Below the pieces are notes generated by a model. It was given only the letters and a program-made list of their open reading frames with translations. It was not told the origin of the DNA and ran no database searches. The position numbers and the translations under genes were made by a program. From Halomonas sp. HL-93 (GTDB taxonomy: Bacteria; Pseudomonadota; Gammaproteobacteria; Pseudomonadales; Halomonadaceae): 64,000 nucleotides of DNA. This document shows, piece after piece, positions 57,295-64,000 of the stretch; positions within the stretch are counted from its first letter, which is position 1, and every line of letters starts with the position of its first letter. Where the stretch lies: positions 1,860,001-1,924,000 of the forward strand of contig NZ_LT593974.1 in assembly GCF_900086985.1 (NCBI RefSeq). Direction: 5' to 3'.

Positions 57295-58575
57295 ATGGCC
57301 GACGGCAAAGGCAAAGACGAAGGTGGCAAGCTGCTTTACTGCTCGTTTTGTGGAAAGAACCAAAACGAAGTAAGAAAGCTGATTGCGGGTCCATCCGTCT
57401 ATATCTGCGATGAGTGTGTCGATCTGTGTAATGACATCATTCGCGAGGAAGTTCTCGAAGCCGATGCCGAGAGCGATGAAGAGCGTTTACCTACGCCTCG
57501 CGAAATACGTCATACGCTTGACGACTACGTTATCGGGCAAGACCGCGCCAAGATGGTGCTTTCCGTCGCGGTGTATAATCATTACAAGCGACTGAAATCT
57601 GAGGTTCGCGATGGTGATGTTGAACTAGGTAAATCCAACATTCTGCTGATTGGTCCGACCGGCAGTGGTAAAACGCTATTGGCCGAAACCATGGCACGTT
57701 TGTTGAATGTGCCATTTACGATCGCCGATGCCACCACGCTAACGGAAGCGGGCTATGTGGGTGAAGATGTTGAAAACATCATCCAGAAGCTGCTGCAAAA
57801 GTGTGATTATGACGTCGAGAAAGCAGAGCGCGGTATCGTCTACATTGACGAAATCGACAAAATTTCTCGCAAGTCTGACAACCCATCAATTACGCGTGAC
57901 GTATCGGGTGAGGGCGTTCAGCAAGCGCTCTTGAAGCTGATTGAAGGCACGACAGCATCTGTTCCGCCCCAGGGTGGCCGTAAGCACCCGCAGCAGGAGT
58001 TTGTGCAAGTCAATACCGCCAACATGCTGTTTATTGTCGGTGGGGCATTTGCAGGACTTGATAAAGTCATACGTGACCGTGTTGAAAAGGGTGGTATCGG
58101 TTTCAATGCGACGGTGAAGAGCAAGGAATCCTCCCGTGGTGTCGGCGAAATGCTGGCCGATGTCGAGCCGGATGACTTGGTCAAATTTGGTCTTATTCCA
58201 GAGTTCGTCGGTCGTCTGCCGGTTATCGCCACGCTCACCGAACTTACTGAAGAAGCGCTGATAGAAATACTGACCGAGCCCAAGAACTCGTTGATCAAAC
58301 AGTACGCCAAGCTGTTTGAAATGGAGAACGTAACGCTTGAGTTTCGTGATGATGCGCTTCGCGCCGTTGCTGAAAAAGCGATGGCGCGTAAGACCGGTGC
58401 TCGTGGTTTAAGGTCGATCCTGGAATCCGTATTGCTTGATACCATGTATGAAATCCCTTCTTTGGATGGTGTCAGCAAAGTGGTGATAGAAGCCTCGGTG
58501 ATTGCCGGAGAAAGTGAACCGCTGTTGATTTATTCCCAGCAAGAAGAGGCGCGCGTCGACGGCACCGATGGTTAA
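57295..58575 (+). CDS. clpX: ATP-dependent Clp protease ATP-binding subunit ClpX
   Basis: AAA+ unfoldase. N-terminal C4 zinc finger (CSFCGKNQ...[10 protein letters not shown]), Walker A GPTGSGKT, pore loop GYVGEDVE, Walker [10 protein letters not shown], and sensor/arginine regions; 426 residues, normal. Starts 74 bases after clpP. Confidence 0.97.
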   Translation: MADGKGKDEGGKLLYCSFCGKNQNEVRKLIAGPSVYICDECVDLCNDIIREEVLEADAESDEERLPTPREIRHTLDDYVIGQDRAKMVLSVAVYNHYKRLKSEVRDGDVELGKSNILLIGPTGSGKTLLAETMARLLNVPFTIADATTLTEAGYVGEDVENIIQKLLQKCDYDVEKAERGIVYIDEIDKISRKSDNPSITRDVSGEGVQQALLKLIEGTTASVPPQGGRKHPQQEFVQVNTANMLFIVGGAFAGLDKVIRDRVEKGGIGFNATVKSKESSRGVGEMLADVEPDDLVKFGLIPEFVGRLPVIATLTELTEEALIEILTEPKNSLIKQYAKLFEMENVTLEFRDDALRAVAEKAMARKTGARGLRSILESVLLDTMYEIPSLDGVSKVVIEASVIAGESEPLLIYSQQEEARVDGTDG

Positions 58576-58629
58576 GGCCATCGCCCAAGATTGCATAGCT
58601 TTCTATCGCTTTCACGGTTAGCGCCAGTC

Positions 58630-58653
58630 AAGGGGTCGCCTAGGCGGCCCCTT
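58630..58653 (+). other. clpX-lon intercistronic hairpin
   Basis: AAGGGGTCGCC and GGCGGCCCCTT pair over 11 bases (one G-T), loop of two to four. It is followed by GTCATT, too few T for a sure terminator. It may attenuate read-through from clpX to lon. Confidence 0.5.
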
Positions 58654-58751
58654 GTCATTCGTAGCGCAGTGCTACATGGTGCTTAGGCCGTGCTTTAAAC
58701 GTAGTCAGTTCTCTTCCCAGAACTCATCTGATTTATCGAGGAACGTCTGCG

Positions 58752-61160
58752 ATGCAGCAGAGTGCCGAACAGACACAATGTCTACCCCTATTACCATTGC
58801 GCGATGTGGTGGTTTATCCGCAGATGGTGATCCCCCTTTTTGTGGGACGTGAAAAGTCGATCCAAGCCCTTGAAGCGGCGATGGAGGCGGATAAACGCGT
58901 CCTGCTTGTAGCCCAGCGTGAGGCATCTCAAGACGAGCCTGACAACGCCGACCTTTATGCAATGGGGACGGTTGCCGACATCATGCAGCTATTAAAGCTG
59001 CCCGATGGAACAGTAAAAGTGCTGATCGAAGGCAACTATCGTGCGGATGTGCTTCGCATTGAGGAGCATGCCGATGGTTACACTCAAGCCCACCTTGCCG
59101 CCCGCGAAAGCGAACCACTGACGTCCCGAGAGCAAGAGGCACTGGTTCGCGTGCTGCTTAATCAGTTTGAGCAGTATGTAAAGCTATCCAAAAAAGTCCC
59201 CAACGAAGTGCTTAACTCGTTGTCAGGCATTGAGGATCCTAGCCGTCTGGTGGATACCATCTGTGCTCATTTGTCGCTCAAAATTGGCGATAAACAAGAG
59301 CTTTTAGAGATGGATCGCGTGCGTGATCGCATTGAACACTTGATGGCACTTATCGAGTCCGAGATTGACCTATTGCAGGTTGAGAAGCGGATTCGCTCGC
59401 GGGTCAAAGAGCAGATGGAAAAGACCCAGCGCGAGTATTATTTGAACGAGCAAATGAAAGCCATCCAAAAAGAGATGGGTGAGCTCGATAATGTACCTAA
59501 TGAAACTGAAAAATATGAGCAGGCGATTGCTTCATCGGGCATGCCGAAAGACGCGGCTGATAAAGCCACCCAAGAGCTGAACAAGCTTAAGATGATGGCG
59601 GCCAACTCTGCTGAAGCAAGCGTAGTCCGGTCATATCTGGACTGGCTAATCGCGGTGCCGTGGAAAAAACGCACCCGCGTTAAGCACGATTTGCACAAAG
59701 CCCAGCAGGTGCTTGATGAAGATCACTTCGGACTAGAAGAAGTCAAAGCACGCATTTTGGAGTACTTGGCGGTACAAAAACGGGTGCGCAAGATGAAAGG
59801 CCCCGTGCTGTGTTTGGTTGGCCCGCCTGGGGTAGGTAAAACGTCATTGGGTCAATCGATTGCCAGGGCGACAAACCGTAAATACGTGCGTCTTGCCCTC
59901 GGTGGGGTGCGTGATGAATCTGAGATTCGTGGCCACCGTCGTACCTATATTGGTTCGTTGCCAGGTAAGTTAATGCAGCGAATGAGTCGGGCAGGTGTTA
60001 AAAATCCGCTGTTTCTGCTTGATGAAGTGGACAAGTTGGGTATGGATCACCGAGGTGACCCTGCGTCGGCGCTGTTAGAGGTGTTGGATCCTGAGCAGAA
60101 CAACAGCTTTAGCGACCACTACCTAGAGCTTGATTATGATCTGTCAGAAACGCTATTTATCTGCACAGCGAATTCAATGAATATTCCAGGTCCTTTATTG
60201 GACCGTATGGAAATTATTCGCCTGCCTGGTTACACCGAAGACGAAAAACTGGCGATCGCCAAACGTTACCTGTTGCCTAAGCAGTTGAAGGCTAACGGCT
60301 TGAAAAAAGATGAGTTAGCGATCGAGGATGCGGCATTGCTTGAGCTCATTCGTTACTACACTCGCGAGGCGGGGGTGCGTGAATTAGAGCGCCAAATTGC
60401 CAAGGTCTGTCGTAAAGTACTGCGGGAGCATTTAGAGCCGGCCTCAAATGCCGACGAGATGCCACCGAACCTGCTGTTGGCCACCCATATTGAGCATTAC
60501 GCGGGTGTGCGCCGCTATAGTTATGGGCTTGCCGAAGAAGATGATCAAGTCGGCCGCGTGACCGGGCTGGCGTGGACATCGGTAGGCGGTGAATTACTCA
60601 ATATTGAATCGGTCGTAACGCCAGGTAAAGGTCGGATCAACAAAACAGGCTCTCTGGGCGATGTCATGAAAGAGTCCGTCAGCGCTGCGCAAACGGTGGT
60701 GCGTGCGCGTGCGCAGTCGTATGGTATTGATGCTGAGCGCTTCGAGAAAGAAGACCTGCATATCCACGTACCTGAGGGGGCTACGCCCAAAGATGGGCCC
60801 AGTGCCGGGATCGCAATGGTCACAGCGATAGTTTCAGCCTACACCCAGCGTCCTGTGAAGTGCCAAGTGGCGATGACAGGTGAAGTGAATCTGCGTGGAG
60901 AAGTATTACCGATTGGTGGGCTAAAGGAGAAATTGCTGGCAGCTCGCCGTGGTGGTATAAAGATAGTCTTGATTCCGGAAGAAAATCGCCGTGATCTCAA
61001 AGAGGTACCGGATAACATCAAGGACGCATTGGATATTCGTCCGGTGCGTTGGATTGATGATGTACTGGCCGTTGCGTTGGCGGATGAACCCCTTGAGGGG
61101 GCGCCGCTACCTAAAACGGATAAAGCGTTTGGTAATACTGCCGTCGCTAATACACATTAG
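58752..61160 (+). CDS. lon: ATP-dependent protease Lon
   Basis: Homohexameric AAA+ protease. N-terminal substrate-binding domain (LPLLPLRDVVVYPQMVIPLFVGR), coiled coil, Walker A GPPGVGKTS, DEVDKLG, and catalytic Ser in PKDGPSAGIAM with Lys further on (GGLKEKLLAA). 802 residues. GAGGAA lies ahead of the ATG. No sigma-32 heat-shock promoter was recognised in the 176-base gap upstream. Ends about 185 bases before hupB. Confidence 0.97.
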   Translation: MQQSAEQTQCLPLLPLRDVVVYPQMVIPLFVGREKSIQALEAAMEADKRVLLVAQREASQDEPDNADLYAMGTVADIMQLLKLPDGTVKVLIEGNYRADVLRIEEHADGYTQAHLAARESEPLTSREQEALVRVLLNQFEQYVKLSKKVPNEVLNSLSGIEDPSRLVDTICAHLSLKIGDKQELLEMDRVRDRIEHLMALIESEIDLLQVEKRIRSRVKEQMEKTQREYYLNEQMKAIQKEMGELDNVPNETEKYEQAIASSGMPKDAADKATQELNKLKMMAANSAEASVVRSYLDWLIAVPWKKRTRVKHDLHKAQQVLDEDHFGLEEVKARILEYLAVQKRVRKMKGPVLCLVGPPGVGKTSLGQSIARATNRKYVRLALGGVRDESEIRGHRRTYIGSLPGKLMQRMSRAGVKNPLFLLDEVDKLGMDHRGDPASALLEVLDPEQNNSFSDHYLELDYDLSETLFICTANSMNIPGPLLDRMEIIRLPGYTEDEKLAIAKRYLLPKQLKANGLKKDELAIEDAALLELIRYYTREAGVRELERQIAKVCRKVLREHLEPASNADEMPPNLLLATHIEHYAGVRRYSYGLAEEDDQVGRVTGLAWTSVGGELLNIESVVTPGKGRINKTGSLGDVMKESVSAAQTVVRARAQSYGIDAERFEKEDLHIHVPEGATPKDGPSAGIAMVTAIVSAYTQRPVKCQVAMTGEVNLRGEVLPIGGLKEKLLAARRGGIKIVLIPEENRRDLKEVPDNIKDALDIRPVRWIDDVLAVALADEPLEGAPLPKTDKAFGNTAVANTH

Positions 61161-61236
61161 TAACGTCGGACAACCGCTAGCATTTTTTGTATCATTGCCC
61201 AATGCCATTGGGGCGGGCATATCTAGGTAAGGTCGC

Positions 61237-61266
61237 TTGACAGTCGTTTCAGGGCATTGCTATAAA
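61237..61266 (+). promoter_or_regulatory. Likely promoter of hupB
   Basis: TTGACA (61237-61242) and TATAAA (61261-61266), 18-base spacer, 80 bases before the hupB ATG. Both hexamers are close to consensus. Confidence 0.65.
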
Positions 61267-61345
61267 ACGCTGCTATGCTTTGATCGTCGATTACATCGGT
61301 GACCATGCCATTAGAGCCATTTTTGAAACAGTCAAGGGGTGAAGT

Positions 61346-61618
61346 GTGAATAAGTCTGAGCTGATTGAAGCCATTGCCGCGTCTGCCGATATTCCAAAAG
61401 CAGCGGCAACCCGCGCATTGGATGCCATGGTGGAGTCTGTCACCGATAGCCTCAAAAAAGGCGACAGTGTTTCACTGGTGGGCTTTGGTACCTTCGCGAT
61501 TAAAGAACGTGCTGCGCGTACTGGTCGTAACCCACAAACAGGTCAGCCGATCCAGATCAGTGCGGCAAAAGTACCTAGCTTCAAAGCCGGTAAAGCATTG
61601 AAAGACGCCGTTAACTAA
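61346..61618 (+). CDS. hupB: DNA-binding protein HU-beta
   Basis: 90 residues of the HU fold. [49 protein letters not shown] and [16 protein letters not shown] are HU-beta. It starts with a GTG preceded by AAGGGG. Its place after lon is conserved in gammaproteobacteria. Ends before a strong terminator. Confidence 0.96.
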   Translation: MNKSELIEAIAASADIPKAAATRALDAMVESVTDSLKKGDSVSLVGFGTFAIKERAARTGRNPQTGQPIQISAAKVPSFKAGKALKDAVN

Positions 61619-61641
61619 TTTGTACGCGTTTGTTGTTATCT

Positions 61642-61681
61642 ATGGGCGTATCGCAACCGCGATGCGCCCATGTTATTTTTT
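61642..61681 (+). terminator. Intrinsic terminator after hupB
   Basis: ATGGGCGTATCGC and GCGATGCGCCCAT pair over 13 bases with one G-T, loop AACC, followed by GTTATTTTT. Confidence 0.85.
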
Positions 61682-61731
61682 AGCCCACTCGTTACGGGCG
61701 ACCCGTTTAGCTGTGACTACCTGAGGCCAAC

Positions 61732-63552
61732 ATGCTGCAAAGTATTCGAAATGGATCCAGAAGCTGGGGAGCCAAGATTATTATTGGTGTCATGGTGGCC
61801 GCCATGGCGCTCTTTGGTGTGGAGTCATTGTTTGGCCTGTTTGGTGATGACCCAGATCAAGAAGCTAGTGTGAATGGCGAGCCCATCATGCGCCAACAAG
61901 TTGAAATGGAAGTTCAGCGTGCAATGCGTTCAGGGGAGGTCCCCCCCGAGCAAGAACGTGGACTGCGTAATGATGTGATGGATGAATTAGTTACCCAAGA
62001 GCTGGTTACCCAATACGCTGAAGAAGGGGGCCTCTACGTATCGGAAGACCAGGTCGACCAACTTATAGTCGGTATCCCCGAATTTCAGGATGACGACGGA
62101 CGCTTCTCCCCGGAAGTGTTTCGTAATCGTTTATCCGGCGCTGGGTATACTCCCCTTTCATTTCGTGAAGAACTTGAAGTGGACGTAAAACGTCAACAGC
62201 TTCAGCAGGGCCTAGCGTTCAGCGATTTTTCGCTGGAGGGCGAACGCCAGCGCTTAGCAGAGCTTCAGCGTCAGCAGCGTAGCTTTCGTTACGTGATATT
62301 GGATACTGATGATGTTGACGATGATAATGAGATCAGTGAAGAGGCGCTTGAAACGTATTACGAAGCCAACGCCGACCGTTTTGAACGGCCTGAGCAGGTG
62401 CGCCTCGAGTACGTATTAGTTGATCGTCGCGACATGGCCAGCGACACCGAAGTTGACGAGGACGCGCTACGCGAGGCTTGGCGCGAGCAAAATAAAGATG
62501 CTGACCGTCGCGTCTCCCATATTATGGTTACGTTCGGCGATGAGCGGGAACGAGAAGAAGCCCAACAGAAAGCTGATGAGGCCCTTCAGGCCCTCGAAGA
62601 TGGCGATTCTTTTGCCGATACGGCGGTACGTTACTCAGATGATACGGCCAGCGCAGAAGAAGGCGGCGATCTAGGGACGATTAGTCGCGGCTTTTTTGGC
62701 GATGCGTTTGATGAAGCCGCATTTTCTATCGATGAAGGCGAGACATCCTCGGTTGTGGAGATGGATGGCGCCTTTCACATCATTCAAGTCACCGATATTG
62801 ATCGGCCGGCGTTTGAAGACCAGCGCGACTCACTCCGTGAAGACGTGGCGATGGGCGACGTGAATGATGAGTTTAACGAGAAAGTACAGCGGTTGATTGA
62901 TGAAAGCTTTGCTGCCGACGATCTACAAAGCGTAGCGGAAGATCTATCGTTGTCTCTTGAGGAAAGTGACTGGCTTGCCCGTGACGACGAGGGTGACAGC
63001 GTTCTTTTTGAGCCAGGCGTTATGGAGCAAGCTTTCAGTGGCGATGTGCTGGAAGAAGGCTATAACAGCGAAGTGATCGAACTCGACGAAGATCGTCGAT
63101 TGGTTGTTCGTGTTGCTGAGCATCGGGAGCAAACCCAACTACCGCTGGATGACGTCCGCGATGAAGTCGAAACCGCCGTGCGTGCCCAACAGCAGCAAGA
63201 GCGGCTAAAGGATCAAGCTGACGACATGATCGGTCGGCTTAAAGACGGCGAATCCATCGATATGGAATGGCTGGAAGCAGCCGACGTGCGCCGCCAGGAT
63301 GACGTGACCGCATCGCAGTTGATTGTTCAGGCCGCTTTCCGTATGCCGCATCCTGATGAGGGTGAGAGCACTTATCAAACGGTGGTAATGCCCAGCGGTG
63401 TTGCGCTTGTCGCCCTTGACGAGGTGACCAGCGGTGATGTCGATGAAGAGCGTGAGCGCTTTGCTGCCCAGATGTCGGAGCAATTACGGTCGCAGTCGAT
63501 TATCCAGGGGCTAATCGATGACCTACGCCGTGATGCGGACATAGAACGTTAA
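61732..63552 (+). CDS. ppiD: Periplasmic folding chaperone PpiD
   Basis: Inner-membrane-anchored parvulin-like protein near the Sec translocon. One N-terminal helix (IIIGVMVAAMALFGVESLFG), SurA-like region (residues ~40-230) and one rotamase domain (RRVSHIMVTF ... GGDLGTISRG.FGDAFDEAAF ... FHIIQVTDI). The protein is very acidic, as expected for halophile exported domains. 606 residues. Follows hupB, as in E. coli. Confidence 0.95.
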   Translation: MLQSIRNGSRSWGAKIIIGVMVAAMALFGVESLFGLFGDDPDQEASVNGEPIMRQQVEMEVQRAMRSGEVPPEQERGLRNDVMDELVTQELVTQYAEEGGLYVSEDQVDQLIVGIPEFQDDDGRFSPEVFRNRLSGAGYTPLSFREELEVDVKRQQLQQGLAFSDFSLEGERQRLAELQRQQRSFRYVILDTDDVDDDNEISEEALETYYEANADRFERPEQVRLEYVLVDRRDMASDTEVDEDALREAWREQNKDADRRVSHIMVTFGDEREREEAQQKADEALQALEDGDSFADTAVRYSDDTASAEEGGDLGTISRGFFGDAFDEAAFSIDEGETSSVVEMDGAFHIIQVTDIDRPAFEDQRDSLREDVAMGDVNDEFNEKVQRLIDESFAADDLQSVAEDLSLSLEESDWLARDDEGDSVLFEPGVMEQAFSGDVLEEGYNSEVIELDEDRRLVVRVAEHREQTQLPLDDVRDEVETAVRAQQQQERLKDQADDMIGRLKDGESIDMEWLEAADVRRQDDVTASQLIVQAAFRMPHPDEGESTYQTVVMPSGVALVALDEVTSGDVDEERERFAAQMSEQLRSQSIIQGLIDDLRRDADIER

Positions 63553-63573
63553 CCGTAGTCTTTGCCGCCAATT

Positions 63574-63604
63574 AAAAAGCCGATCGTCATGATCGGCTTT
63601 TTTA
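63574..63604. terminator. Bidirectional terminator between ppiD and lpxH
   Basis: AAAAAGCCGATC and GATCGGCTTTTTT flank a GTCAT loop. The T-run on one side and the A-run on the other serve both convergent genes. Confidence 0.92.
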
Positions 63605-63613
63605 TGCCTTCAA

Positions 63614-64000
63614 TTAGGGCGATGGCGGGTTTTTTAAGGGAAATTGACGTAACCGTGGCTCGGTATGATTGGTTTTTTCAATGACGATATCCCAACCGTG
63701 TTGGTCATCCCAATCGCCAAGTACGAAGCGTTTAGCGGGCACGTCTTCTACGGTCAAGTCATGCACTTTGGGACGATGGGTGTGCCCATGAATCATGGTT
63801 GCAACCCCATGACTTTCCATTAGTGCAACGACTTCACTGTGGGTAACATCCATAATGGCGTCCGCCTTGCCAGCATTGGCATCGCCTGACTGCATCCGCA
63901 GGCTGCTGGCTAACGCCACCCGCTGTTCCAATGGCAAGGCAAGTATTTGAGCTTGCCACTCAGGGTCCCGTGATTGTCGGCGAAATGCCATATAGTCGTC
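63614..64000 (-). CDS. lpxH: UDP-2,3-diacylglucosamine diphosphatase, C-terminal part
   Basis: Lipid A pathway hydrolase that makes lipid X (2,3-diacylglucosamine 1-phosphate) from UDP-2,3-diacylglucosamine. The frame enters at the right edge (DDYMAFRRQSRDPEWQ), so it is not a true start at 63991. Residues ALPLEQRVALASSLRMQSG, KADAIMDVTHSEVVALMESHGV and MIHGHTHRPKVHDL with a metal-binding HGH motif match LpxH; about 128 of ~240 residues are seen. Convergent with ppiD behind a shared terminator. Confidence 0.92.
   Translation of the reverse strand, partial: DDYMAFRRQSRDPEWQAQILALPLEQRVALASSLRMQSGDANAGKADAIMDVTHSEVVALMESHGVATMIHGHTHRPKVHDLTVEDVPAKRFVLGDWDDQHGWDIVIEKTNHTEPRLRQFPLKNPPSP

Noticed and set aside
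58576..58751. Sigma-32 heat-shock promoter for lon
   Set aside because: No CTTGAA/CCCCAT-like pair with proper spacing was found.

Overview
The window reads as chromosomal DNA of a gammaproteobacterium of the Halomonas type (Halomonadaceae). This rests on the look of the 16S gene, on Pseudomonas/Halomonas-like protein sequences throughout (PheS with a four-Cys insert, IF3, PqiABC, Lon-ClpXP-Tig cluster) and on the thrS-infC-rpmI-rplT-pheST-ihfA order. No database search was possible, so names come from motifs, lengths and neighbourhood. Almost the whole window is compact housekeeping and core metabolism; I see no phage, transposase, CRISPR array or toxin/defence locus.

Layout. 1-4.1 kb: the tail of a large ATPase/TPR regulator meets a minus-strand queuosine precursor operon (queC-queE-queD, then a YkgJ-type Cys-cluster protein). 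4.2-9.2 kb: an SRPBCC protein, DUF2789, L-asparaginase I with a CynX-type transporter, an unknown protein and the RhlE helicase. 9.4-13.6 kb: pqiABC (intermembrane lipid transport) and an HhH protein. 13.8-21.9 kb: a GC-rich plus-strand block with a Ca/Na antiporter, a short-Q-loop (CIO-type) cytochrome bd oxidase with its CydDC exporter behind an FNR/Anr box, and an adenine deaminase. 22.2-27.7 kb: a complete rrn operon (16S, tRNA-Ile, tRNA-Ala, 23S, 5S) with promoter, boxA sites and terminator. 27.8-34.7 kb: the minus-strand purine catabolic operon xdhA-xdhB-xdhC-guaD, with a divergent RutR-like TetR regulator and a perfect RutR-like operator. 34.7-37.4 kb: hrpB and a small lipoprotein.

37.6-45.4 kb: a conspicuously AT-rich aa3-type cytochrome c oxidase cluster (DUF2970, ctaC with fused cytochrome c, ctaD, ctaG, ctaE, antisense DUF2909, SURF1, a small anchored protein, heme A synthase, DUF2489). 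45.7-53.9 kb: an OmpA-like lipoprotein, then the translation cluster thrS-infC-rpmI-rplT-pheS-pheT-ihfA. 54-64 kb: a MioC-like flavodoxin and membrane protein, then tig-clpP-clpX-lon-hupB-ppiD, and the 3' part of lpxH entering from the right edge.

The genes form sensible functional pairs. Adenine deaminase, guanine deaminase and xanthine dehydrogenase converge on urate production on either side of the rrn operon. Two terminal oxidases with different oxygen niches sit 23 kb apart. The most interesting regulatory signals are a tRNA-Thr anticodon mimic in the thrS leader, an AUC start codon for infC, a RutR-type operator upstream of xdhA, an FNR box before cydAB, an expanded 23S helix 25, and a tandem QueD in which the active-site motifs are divided between two half-domains. 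I do not see a convincing new multi-gene system; the unknown genes are described individually.
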